Position numbers and translations under genes: made by a program
Shown here: positions 6,463-14,619 of the stretch, one piece after another
Layout: every line of letters starts with the position of its first letter
Position numbering within the stretch: the stretch's first letter is position 1
The notes under the pieces: model-generated
The model's database searches: none
The model's input: only the letters and a program-made list of their open reading frames with translations
Told to the model about the DNA's origin: nothing
NCBI RefSeq assembly: GCF_047302465.1
Contig: NZ_CP178621.1
Coordinates: forward strand, 868,001-932,000
DNA: 64,000 nucleotides
Reading direction: 5' to 3'
Source: JACMRP01 sp047302465
Lineage (GTDB): Bacteria > Bdellovibrionota > Bdellovibrionia > Bdellovibrionales > Bdellovibrionaceae

Positions 6463-9051
6463 ATGAGCAACGATATAGAGAAAATGACGCGTAAAAGTCA
6501 GGAGGCCATGCAGGCCGCTGCCCAAAACGCGGAAAATCGCGGAAATCCCTCAGTGGAGCCCGAACATTTGCTCTTAGAATTGCTCCAACAATCTGAAGGG
6601 ATTGTGCCTCGAGTATTCGAAAAGCAGAACCTCAATGTGAAGTCCATTATAGAGGACCTAAAAGCAAAAATAGACAAGCTTCCGAAGGTCAGCGGAGCTG
6701 GGCAAAAGATATTTGCCAGCCAACGCTTACAAAAGCTCTTTACGGTCGCTGATACGGTCTGCAAAGACTGGGGTGATGCTTATATTTCGACAGAGCATTT
6801 CTTGCTAGCGATGTTTGGTTTGGGTGACAGTGACCTTCAGGCCTTATTTAAAAAACATCAAATTAAACATGATCCGACAGTTCAGGCCCTCCGTGAATTA
6901 AGAGGTAACCAAAAAGTGACAGACGACAATCCAGAAAATAAATACGAAGTTCTCACTAAATACGCGCGTGATCTGACAGTTCTTGCTGCTGAAGGTAAGT
7001 TGGATCCTGTCGTTGGGCGCGATGAAGAAATTCGTCGGGTCATTCAGGTGCTTTCACGCCGTACAAAAAACAATCCTGTATTAATTGGTGAACCAGGTGT
7101 GGGTAAAACCGCCATTGCCGAAGGCTTGGCAGTACGAATTCTTAAACAAGACGTGCCGGAAAACTTGATTGGCAAAAAGCTCATGTCTTTGGATATGGGG
7201 GCCTTGGTTGCTGGTGCGAAATATCGTGGTGAATTCGAGGACCGCTTAAAAGCTGTCATCAAAGAAGTCACTTCTAGCAATGGCCAAATCATTTTGTTTA
7301 TCGACGAGATCCACAATCTGGTAGGTGCGGGTAAAGCCGAAGGCGCCATGGATGCTGGGCAATTATTGAAACCAGCCTTAGCGCGTGGCGAGCTCCGCTG
7401 TATCGGGGCGACGACTTTGGATGAATACCGCAAGTACATCGAAAAAGATGCGGCGCTTGAGCGTCGTTTCCAAACTGTGCTTGTGGATGAGCCCAGCGTT
7501 GATGACGCCATCACCATTTTGCGTGGCTTGAAAGAAAAGTACGAGCTTCATCATGGGATCCGTATCATGGATTCAGCATTGGTGTCGGCGGTGAAGTTGT
7601 CGCACAGATATATTCAAAATCGCTTCTTGCCAGATAAGGCGATCGATTTGATCGACGAAGCTGCCAGCAAATTGAGTATTGAAGCGAAGAGTGTGCCTGA
7701 AGAAATTGACAAGATCGAGCGTGAGCTCATGCAGTTGCGTATTGAAAAAGAAGCCCTCAAAAAAGAAAAAGATGAGGGCGCTAAAGACCGTCTGCATGTG
7801 ATTGAAAGTGAAATCAAAGACCTTTCTGCAAAAAATCAGCAATTGCGCGAGCAATGGAATTTTGAAAAAGGCGGCATCGAGCAAATTAAAAAAACCAAAG
7901 CCGACATCGAGGAAGCTAAAAACCTCATTGCCAAAGCAGAGCGCGAAGGCGACTTGGGTAAAGCGGCTGAGCTGAAGTACGGTCGTTTGCCAGACATGGA
8001 AAAAAAGCTCAAAGATTTTGAATCCCGTGGGCAAAAATCCGCTTCAGAAACACGCATGCTGAAAGAAGAAGTCAGTCCCGAAGATGTGGCCGAAGTTGTC
8101 GCAAAGTGGACTGGTATTCCAGTTTCAAAAATGCTTGAAAGTGAGTCGCAAAAACTTTTGCATATGGAAGAAGACCTTAAAAAACGCGTCGTCGGACAGG
8201 ATCATGCATTGACGGCTGTGGCGGATGCTATTCGCAGAGCCCGTGCCGAGATTTCGGATCCAAATCGTCCGATCGGTACGTTTATTTTCCTAGGTCCAAC
8301 AGGTGTCGGTAAAACCGAAACTGTAAAGGCTTTGGCGGAATTCCTATTTGATGATGAGCAAGCTGTGGTTCGTATCGACATGAGCGAATACATGGAGAAG
8401 CACGCGGTCTCAAGATTAGTTGGAGCTCCTCCGGGATATGTTGGGTACGAAGAAGGCGGGCAGTTAACTGAATCCGTTCGTCGTAAACCCTACAGTGTCG
8501 TACTTTTAGATGAAGTCGAAAAAGCGCATCCAGATGTGTTTAATATCCTATTGCAAGTTTTGGACGACGGTCGTTTGACCGATGGCCAAGGCCGTACCGT
8601 GGATTTTAAAAATACCGTGCTGATCATGACATCTAATATTGGTTCACACGCTTTGATTGACCCAAGTCTCAGCGAGGCTGAAAAGCAAACCGCCGTGACT
8701 GAAGCTATGCGCGAGCATTTCCGTCCAGAATTCTTAAATCGTATCGACGAAGTCGTGATGTTCAAGGCTTTGGGTGAACAGCAAATCGCAGGCATCGTTA
8801 AGGTGCAGTTGAGTTTGGTGACTGAGCGCTTGAAAGCAAAGAAGATCAACATCGAGTTCAAAGATGCTGCGATCAATATGCTGGCGAAGAAGGGTTACGA
8901 TCCAATTTACGGAGCTAGACCTTTGAAGCGCGTGATTCAAAATGATCTTTTGAATCCCCTCTCAAAACAAATCATTGCCGGTGATATTCGCTCTGGGGAC
9001 CAAGTGGTTGTTGAGGCCAATGGGTCCGGACTAGTCATTCAGAAAAAGTAG
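6463..9051 (+). CDS. clpB: ATP-dependent chaperone ClpB
   Basis: An 862-residue Hsp100 disaggregase that works with DnaK to pull apart protein aggregates. In order: Clp N-domain (1-150), first AAA+ module with Walker A GEPGVGKT (209-216), coiled-coil middle domain (about 405-530, rich in Lys and Glu, diagnostic of ClpB rather than ClpA or ClpC), and second AAA+ module with Walker A GPTGVGKT (611-618), followed by the C-terminal sensor-2 region. There is no ClpP-binding loop evidence. The ATG has a GGAGGAG site. No clear heat-shock promoter or CIRCE element is visible in the short upstream gap. A strong terminator follows. Confidence 0.97.
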   Translation: MSNDIEKMTRKSQEAMQAAAQNAENRGNPSVEPEHLLLELLQQSEGIVPRVFEKQNLNVKSIIEDLKAKIDKLPKVSGAGQKIFASQRLQKLFTVADTVCKDWGDAYISTEHFLLAMFGLGDSDLQALFKKHQIKHDPTVQALRELRGNQKVTDDNPENKYEVLTKYARDLTVLAAEGKLDPVVGRDEEIRRVIQVLSRRTKNNPVLIGEPGVGKTAIAEGLAVRILKQDVPENLIGKKLMSLDMGALVAGAKYRGEFEDRLKAVIKEVTSSNGQIILFIDEIHNLVGAGKAEGAMDAGQLLKPALARGELRCIGATTLDEYRKYIEKDAALERRFQTVLVDEPSVDDAITILRGLKEKYELHHGIRIMDSALVSAVKLSHRYIQNRFLPDKAIDLIDEAASKLSIEAKSVPEEIDKIERELMQLRIEKEALKKEKDEGAKDRLHVIESEIKDLSAKNQQLREQWNFEKGGIEQIKKTKADIEEAKNLIAKAEREGDLGKAAELKYGRLPDMEKKLKDFESRGQKSASETRMLKEEVSPEDVAEVVAKWTGIPVSKMLESESQKLLHMEEDLKKRVVGQDHALTAVADAIRRARAEISDPNRPIGTFIFLGPTGVGKTETVKALAEFLFDDEQAVVRIDMSEYMEKHAVSRLVGAPPGYVGYEEGGQLTESVRRKPYSVVLLDEVEKAHPDVFNILLQVLDDGRLTDGQGRTVDFKNTVLIMTSNIGSHALIDPSLSEAEKQTAVTEAMREHFRPEFLNRIDEVVMFKALGEQQIAGIVKVQLSLVTERLKAKKINIEFKDAAINMLAKKGYDPIYGARPLKRVIQNDLLNPLSKQIIAGDIRSGDQVVVEANGSGLVIQKK

Positions 9052-9076
9052 ATTTTCATTTTACTGATTCCCCTGA

Positions 9077-9109
9077 AACCCAGGCCTGGCTTAAGGTCTG
9101 GGTTTTTTT
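9077..9109 (+). terminator. Rho-independent terminator of clpB
   Basis: An 11-bp stem (9077-9087 with 9094-9104, one G-T pair) with a six-base loop runs into seven T. It lies 25 nt after the clpB stop. The remaining ~220 nt up to the next gene show no gene. Confidence 0.9.
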
Positions 9110-9330
9110 ATTACGTGCAAAAAACATCGCCAGTAATTTCAACACTGGACCGTTGATTCAATTCGTTACCATTTTTATTTTTTTGGATTCAGAAAAACTT
9201 TTGGACGTTTCTCCATCGACTCGACTTTGGTGCGAAAAAGTCCTCAACTGCGCCAAAAGTCCAGCCGAAGAGTCTAGTGAGCAACAATGAACCACCATCG
9301 CGACCAATGTAAACTTTTATGGAGGAACAG

Positions 9331-10419
9331 ATGGGACCACAAAAAACTATTAAGAACCTAGTGAAAGCCGGAGTTTTGCTTTCGACAGCAGGTTTGATGA
9401 TGGGAAATCAGTCTTGTGAGCAGAAGGCCGCTCCGCAAAGGGAACTGAAGCGTATCGTAGAGATGGGCAAGATTACAGCTCCATCTATTACTTTGCCTCA
9501 GGGCGGTTCTTTTGATTTCCAGTACGTCGCAAATCAACAAGTCTATGGAGTTTTGCAAAAGAGCGAGCACTTTGCTCTAAGATATGCGCCTCCGGTTGTT
9601 GAAGTACCGACAACAAATGCTAATGGCGATACAAAATTTTTCAACGTCACTACGAATGATAAAGTGATGATGAAAGCTTTTGCTTCGAATTCAGGTGCTT
9701 CAGAAAAGCCTCAGTACTCTAAAGACGCCGAGTGCTTGATCAACTTACCAAACGCGCGCATTGCGGGTTCGGTGAACGCTTTTGAAATGATTGGCGGTGC
9801 CGGAGTACAAATTGGTTTCAATGCTGCGGGACCTATTGATGTCTCGGGCTTGACCGGTCTTGGCTTCAGCATCGAGTGGGCACAGTTGGCTCTTAGTATG
9901 ATGGCGACTCATCCATTGACGAACGGTTTACTTGCTGGCGGCAATGTGACTTCGAATCAGACGAAGACAAAAGTGAATTTCACTTTGGATGTTGGCGCGT
10001 TCTCTGTTGGACCAAGTGCTTACTATCAAACGCCACTCGCAAAAGTGACTGAGAGTGCTTTGACCAAAGGTGTGAATACGATCTATGACGGTTTGAAATC
10101 CAAAGAAGAATGGTACAGCCGTGTTTTGATGGATCATGACTCTCACTTGGTGATTTTGGGTGGAACAAACGTGAATGCCAAAGTCGGTGACCAGTTCAGT
10201 ATTTACAACGAACTTTATTACTGGGAAGGCGATCCTTGTAATTCAAAATATTATGGTGGTGGAGCTGCAACTCCAGTGGCAACGATCGAGTTGGACTGGG
10301 TTGGGGACGAAGTTTCCAGAGGGAAAGTCGTAACTCAAACTGATGAGAATCCTGTTTTGGGTGCGAAGGTAAAAATCCTTAAACTGGTGCCTGACACGGC
10401 TGCCAAGACTGCTAAGTAA
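9331..10419 (+). CDS. Exported or lipid-anchored protein, FlgT-like C-terminus
   Basis: A 362-residue protein. ATG 9319 is in frame but the GGAGG ribosome binding site lies inside that codon run, so ATG 9331 is the start. A hydrophobic signal (residues 10-27) ends in GNQSC. The Cys suggests lipid anchoring but the lipobox is atypical. Near the C-terminus the pattern GGTNVNAKVGDQFSIY ... IELDWVGDEVSRGKVV resembles the C-terminal domain of FlgT-type or similar envelope proteins (weak, from memory). A middle region with an amphipathic beta pattern is unassigned. A strong terminator follows, so it seems monocistronic. Confidence 0.7.
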   Translation: MGPQKTIKNLVKAGVLLSTAGLMMGNQSCEQKAAPQRELKRIVEMGKITAPSITLPQGGSFDFQYVANQQVYGVLQKSEHFALRYAPPVVEVPTTNANGDTKFFNVTTNDKVMMKAFASNSGASEKPQYSKDAECLINLPNARIAGSVNAFEMIGGAGVQIGFNAAGPIDVSGLTGLGFSIEWAQLALSMMATHPLTNGLLAGGNVTSNQTKTKVNFTLDVGAFSVGPSAYYQTPLAKVTESALTKGVNTIYDGLKSKEEWYSRVLMDHDSHLVILGGTNVNAKVGDQFSIYNELYYWEGDPCNSKYYGGGAATPVATIELDWVGDEVSRGKVVTQTDENPVLGAKVKILKLVPDTAAKTAK

Positions 10420-10461
10420 GCTTTAGGCGTACTTGGAGCCTATAAAATCGAAAGAATCCTA

Positions 10462-10491
10462 AAAAGGGGGCTTAAAAAGAGCCCCCTTTTC
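10462..10491 (+). terminator. Rho-independent terminator
   Basis: A perfect 11-bp stem (AAAAGGGGGCT at 10462-10472 with AGCCCCCTTTT at 10480-10490) with a 7-nt A-rich loop ends in T. It separates the exported gene from the riboflavin operon. It could act on both strands. Confidence 0.85.
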
Positions 10492-10522
10492 TTGCCAAGT
10501 GCCTGTAAAGAGTGTAGTTTCC

Positions 10523-10544
10523 GGCCCATCAAAGGGGCCTTTTT
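10523..10544 (+). promoter_or_regulatory. Hairpin with T-run overlapping the ribE ribosome binding site
   Basis: GGCCC (10523-10527) can pair with GGGCC (10535-10539), followed at once by five T and then the ribE ATG. The only ribosome binding site (AGGGG, 10533-10537) lies in the 3' arm. The element could terminate transcription or block initiation. No canonical FMN riboswitch is seen. Confidence 0.45.
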
Positions 10545-11177
10545 ATGTTTTCAGGGATCGTCGAGGCTGTCAGCGAAATTAAAAGCTCTCAAGAGCTGGC
10601 AAATGCTTTTCGCATTCAAGTTGAAAAACCACACGAGTTTAATGATCTGCATTTGGGTGACAGTGTTGCCTGTGATGGCGTGTGCCTGACCGTAGAGGCC
10701 TTTGATGAGCAGCAAATCACGTTTACACTGGCTGCGGAAACGATCAAAGTTCTTCGCTGGAATCCACAAAGTTGGATCGGCAAAAAAATGAATCTTGAAA
10801 GATCTTTGCGATTTGGTGACCGTATTCATGGTCACTTGGTCACAGGCCATGTCGACAGCCTTGGTGAAATAACTCGTGCCGAGGCCGAAGGAGAATCTTT
10901 CTTCTTGGACGTCAAAGTAGCCTCTTCTGTTTGGCCATTCATTTGGAAAAAAGGCAGCATCACCATCAACGGTGTGAGCCTGACTGTAAACGACGTGAAA
11001 AATGCGATCGTTGAAGTTTGTTTGATTCCTGAAACTTTAAAACGTACGAACCTGGGAATGTTACAACCAGGAATGTTTGTAAATATCGAGCCAGATTACA
11101 TGGCCCGAGCTGTCGTGGCTGCCGCCCAAAGCTGGAAAGCGGGCGAGACCGGCGCATCTTTGGGGGAGAAGCTGTGA
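10545..11177 (+). CDS. ribE: Riboflavin synthase alpha chain
   Basis: A 210-residue enzyme that dismutates two molecules of 6,7-dimethyl-8-ribityllumazine into riboflavin and the pyrimidinedione precursor. It has the hallmark N-terminus MFSGIVE and two similar lumazine-binding barrels. The first has LGDSVACDGVCLTV; the second, after GHVDSLG, has ITINGVSLTVNDV. It is first in a run ribE-ribB-ribH. The stop overlaps the GTG start of ribB by 4 nt. The ribD and ribA functions are not in this window. Confidence 0.96.
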   Translation: MFSGIVEAVSEIKSSQELANAFRIQVEKPHEFNDLHLGDSVACDGVCLTVEAFDEQQITFTLAAETIKVLRWNPQSWIGKKMNLERSLRFGDRIHGHLVTGHVDSLGEITRAEAEGESFFLDVKVASSVWPFIWKKGSITINGVSLTVNDVKNAIVEVCLIPETLKRTNLGMLQPGMFVNIEPDYMARAVVAAAQSWKAGETGASLGEKL

Positions 11178-11809
11178 GTTTTGATTCCATCCAAGAATTA
11201 ATCGAAGATATCCGTCAGGGAAAAATGGTGATTCTCGTTGATGACGAGGACCGTGAAAACGAAGGCGACTTAGTGCTCGCTGCGGATCATGTGACTCCTG
11301 AAGCTATCAATTTCATGGCTCGAGAGGCGCGCGGTCTGATCTGTTTGCCGCTCATGCCTGAGCAGATCGATCGTTTAGAACTGCCGCAAATGGTGCGTGA
11401 AGAGTTTAATAAATCTTCTAACAAAACAGCGTTCACTGTCAGCATCGAAGCTGCAGAAGGTGTAACTACCGGAATCTCTGCGGCAGATCGTACTCGCACA
11501 ATTCGTGTAGCGTCGAATCCAAATGCAAAAGCTTCGGATGTACATATGCCTGGACATATTTTTCCGATCCGTGCACGCAAAGGTGGAGTTCTTGAAAGAC
11601 CTGGACACACTGAAGGCAGCATTGACCTTGCGCGCTTAGCGGGACTGAACCCCGCAGCTGTGATCTGTGAAGTTATCAACGATGACGGCACAATGGCACG
11701 TGTTCCGGATCTTCGTCTTTTTGCAAAGAAACACAATCTAAAAGTCGGCACCATCGTCGATCTGATTAAATACCGCATCTCAACGGAATCTCTGGAGGCA
11801 AATAAATGA
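11174..11809 (+). CDS. ribB: 3,4-dihydroxy-2-butanone 4-phosphate synthase
   Basis: A 211-residue enzyme that converts ribulose 5-phosphate to the four-carbon precursor used by lumazine synthase. Signature stretches are VDDEDRENEGDLVLAA (acidic metal-binding loop), the Arg/Thr region ISAADRTRTI, HIFPIRARKGGVLERPGHTE and VICEVINDDGTMAR. The length shows it is the single-domain form: no GTP cyclohydrolase II domain is fused at the C-terminus. It starts at GTG overlapping the ribE stop, and its own TGA overlaps the ribH ATG by 4 nt, so translation is coupled. Confidence 0.96.
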   Translation: MSFDSIQELIEDIRQGKMVILVDDEDRENEGDLVLAADHVTPEAINFMAREARGLICLPLMPEQIDRLELPQMVREEFNKSSNKTAFTVSIEAAEGVTTGISAADRTRTIRVASNPNAKASDVHMPGHIFPIRARKGGVLERPGHTEGSIDLARLAGLNPAAVICEVINDDGTMARVPDLRLFAKKHNLKVGTIVDLIKYRISTESLEANK

Positions 11810-12318
11810 AACAAGGCACTCTCAAAATCGGAGTCGTTACCGCTCGCTTTAACAGCGAAGTCACTGACAAGCTCGAAGAAGGCGCTCTCAGTTATCTTGA
11901 AGAATTTGATCTAGAAATTTTGGCGGTAAAAGTGCCGGGTGCTGTAGAAATCCCGTTGGCATGTAAAGCTTTGTTCGATATCGGTTGTCATGGTGTCGTC
12001 GCCCTTGGCGCAGTTATCCGTGGCGAGACTTCTCACTACGATTATGTTTGCAACAGCGTAGAGCGCGGCGTAACAGCTTTGATGCTCGAATATAAACGTC
12101 CTATTGGCTTCGGTGTCTTGACCACAGAGAACGATGAGCAAGCTATGGACCGTGCTGGTGGTAAACATGGCAATAAAGGGGCTGAATCAGCTCAGGTCGT
12201 CATGGAAATGATGGGTCTTTTAGAAGATCTTGAGCAAGAAGGCGGCAAAAAAGCCACACCTGCAAAGACGGCAAAAAAGTCCGTAAAAAAGCCTACCAAG
12301 AAAGCAAAAAAGAAATAA
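11806..12318 (+). CDS. ribH: Lumazine synthase with lysine-rich C-terminal tail
   Basis: Residues 1-147 are a standard 6,7-dimethyl-8-ribityllumazine synthase: VVTARFN at the N-terminus, VPGAVEIP, ALGAVIRGETSHYDYVC with the catalytic His, and GVLTTENDEQA. It condenses the RibB product with the ribityl pyrimidine and normally forms 5-mers or 60-mer cages. Residues 148-170 are an added tail with 12 lysines among 23 residues, like the PAKKA repeats of the H1-like protein at 1089. This tail is not part of the family and might bind nucleic acid or polyphosphate (inference). The next gene starts 9 nt after the stop. Confidence 0.95.
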   Translation: MKQGTLKIGVVTARFNSEVTDKLEEGALSYLEEFDLEILAVKVPGAVEIPLACKALFDIGCHGVVALGAVIRGETSHYDYVCNSVERGVTALMLEYKRPIGFGVLTTENDEQAMDRAGGKHGNKGAESAQVVMEMMGLLEDLEQEGGKKATPAKTAKKSVKKPTKKAKKK

Positions 12319-12327
12319 ACTTATCTA

Positions 12328-14619
12328 ATGGCCGACAATAAGAAATCTGTCGAAATCGAAAATGAGATCCGTGAAGCAAAAGTCGTGGATCTTTCTCCAA
12401 AGATGGAGCAAAGAAAACGTCGTCGTGAAATCCTGACGATCGCGTTGTTGTCTCTTCTTGTTTTCTTTTTGACCTGGTTCGAGATCCGCATTCTGACAAC
12501 CAGTAAGCAACTACCATTCGTTCACAGTATTTTCTTCTTCGGCCTTGTGAACTTTAACATCATCCTGTTATTGCTTCTGATCTTCCTGATCTTCCGAAAC
12601 ATCGTAAAGGTGTTCGTGGAAAGACGGGGAAAGATCTTTGGCAGTAGTTTGAAGGCCAAGCTGATTGCGGCGTTTGTAGCATTCAGTACCGTTCCAACTT
12701 TGTTGATGTTCATCATCTCGGTGTTTTATATCAACTCGAGTTTCGACAAATGGTTTAGCGTGAAAATGGTGGGGGTTTTGAAAAGCTCCCTAGAAGTGAC
12801 CAACGCCTACTACGCGGACGCGAAAAACAAAAACTATCACTTTGCCCATCAAATTGCGGCTCATATCCAAAAGCAAAACAGTCAGCAAGCGATCCAGAAA
12901 AACCTCAAGCAGCTTCGTAAAGAGTATTCTCTGGATTCCGTCGAGTACTATCCGTCGCTCTTTCAAGGACGCTTGCATGCATTTGCTGAAGACGACAATA
13001 TTCCACCGATTCCACCAGTATCCCTTGAGTTCTTGCAAAAGGGCGTCAAGGGCCATCGTGAAGCCAGTACCATCCACCAATTTGGTGAAGGAAATCTCGT
13101 ACGCGTGATCGTACCAGTGAAAGAGGGCAGCGATCGCGGGGCGGTTGTGGTCTCAAGTTTCGTACCTTTGTCGTTGATTTCAAGAATGAACGACGTCGGT
13201 ACGGCTTATGAGGAGTTCCGGGATATCAATCCGTTGGAATATCCGCTCAAGTCCATTTATCTGATCATCTTGTTCTTGATCACCTTTGTGATTCTTTTGG
13301 CCGCGACTTGGTTTGGTTTCTACTTGGCAAAACAATTGGCGGTCCCCCTGGTGCAACTGGGTAAGGCAACCTTGCGAGTTGCGGGCGGGGATTATACCCA
13401 AAAGATTTCTGCGGGCTCAGGCAGTGAAGAGATTTCGCTCCTGATTACCTCATTTAATAAAATGACCGAGACTCTGGAGCAATCCGAGCGTGAGGTTAAA
13501 GAAGCCAATCTGAATTTGCAAAAAACCTTGCAGGATTTGGATCAGCATAATCGTTATATCGAGGTTGTGCTTGGTAACGTGAGCACTGGCGTGATCTCTG
13601 TTGGTAAGGACGGCCAGGTGACGACTTTGAATCGCCACGCAGGCGATTTGCTGAAGATCGATCCAAACAAATACATCGGTCGTCCTGTGCGTGAACTTCT
13701 GACTTTGGAATACTTCCGAACGTTCTCGGAACTTCTAAAGACCATGCAAGATCACAAGATCGAAAATATCCAAAAAGAATTCCACGTGAACGTTCAGGGC
13801 CAGTCGATTCCTCTGCAAATGAATCTTTCTATCTTGAAAGATGAGAAAGGCTCGGAGATCGGTAAGATCCTGGTATTTGATGACATGAGCCCGATCGTGA
13901 ATGCGCAAAGAGCAGCGGCATGGACCGAAGTGGCTCGTCGTATCGCACACGAAATTAAAAACCCGTTAACTCCGATTAAGCTTTCAGCGGAACGTCTGCA
14001 GAGAAAGTTCGGAGCGCAGGTGACGGATCCTGCTTTTGGTGAGTGTACGAATATGATCATTCACCAAGTGGATGACTTAAAGAAAATGGTGAATGAGTTC
14101 AGTCAATTTGCTCGTTTGCCACAGAGTAAGCCTGTGACGGGAGTGCTGAATAAAGTTATCGACGACTCTTTGACGATGTTCAGACAGGCCCACCCTCAGG
14201 TTCGTTTTACTTTCCATCCAGATGCAGATTTGCCTGATTTTAAGTTCGATCCGGATCAGATTCGTCGCGTGTTTGTGAATTTGATTGATAACTCGGTGGC
14301 AGCTTTGAATAAAGAGACAAACCCCGAGATCGAAGTAACCACTCGTTACGACAGCGATTTGAAAATCGTACGTCTGACAGTGACTGATAATGGCGAGGGC
14401 ATTCCTGCCGCAGATCGTGGCCGCATTTTCGAGCCTTATTACAGCACGAAAGAGGGCGGAACCGGATTAGGTTTGCCGATTGTGAAAAGAATTATTGAAG
14501 ACCATAACGGGTTCATTCGCGCGACTGCCAATGAACCTAAAGGAACTAAAATGCTGATGGAACTTCCGGTCAACGAAGTCGACGCTTGGAAACCATCGAA
14601 AGCAGGGAACAAAGTATGA
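12328..14619 (+). CDS. ntrY: NtrY-family sensor histidine kinase
   Basis: A 763-residue membrane kinase. Three N-terminal membrane helices (about 35-52, 68-90, 112-135), a roughly 170-residue extracytoplasmic region, a further helix (about 308-333), HAMP, PAS (about 408-510), dimerisation domain with phosphoacceptor His541 in AHEIKNPLTPI (the NtrY-type H-box), and an ATPase domain with NLIDNSVAALN and DNGEGIP, then GTGLGLPIV. All catalytic boxes are present. It senses an unknown envelope or redox signal and should phosphorylate the overlapping ntrX product. No clear ribosome binding site lies before the ATG, so translation may be coupled to ribH. Confidence 0.9.
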   Translation: MADNKKSVEIENEIREAKVVDLSPKMEQRKRRREILTIALLSLLVFFLTWFEIRILTTSKQLPFVHSIFFFGLVNFNIILLLLLIFLIFRNIVKVFVERRGKIFGSSLKAKLIAAFVAFSTVPTLLMFIISVFYINSSFDKWFSVKMVGVLKSSLEVTNAYYADAKNKNYHFAHQIAAHIQKQNSQQAIQKNLKQLRKEYSLDSVEYYPSLFQGRLHAFAEDDNIPPIPPVSLEFLQKGVKGHREASTIHQFGEGNLVRVIVPVKEGSDRGAVVVSSFVPLSLISRMNDVGTAYEEFRDINPLEYPLKSIYLIILFLITFVILLAATWFGFYLAKQLAVPLVQLGKATLRVAGGDYTQKISAGSGSEEISLLITSFNKMTETLEQSEREVKEANLNLQKTLQDLDQHNRYIEVVLGNVSTGVISVGKDGQVTTLNRHAGDLLKIDPNKYIGRPVRELLTLEYFRTFSELLKTMQDHKIENIQKEFHVNVQGQSIPLQMNLSILKDEKGSEIGKILVFDDMSPIVNAQRAAAWTEVARRIAHEIKNPLTPIKLSAERLQRKFGAQVTDPAFGECTNMIIHQVDDLKKMVNEFSQFARLPQSKPVTGVLNKVIDDSLTMFRQAHPQVRFTFHPDADLPDFKFDPDQIRRVFVNLIDNSVAALNKETNPEIEVTTRYDSDLKIVRLTVTDNGEGIPAADRGRIFEPYYSTKEGGTGLGLPIVKRIIEDHNGFIRATANEPKGTKMLMELPVNEVDAWKPSKAGNKV

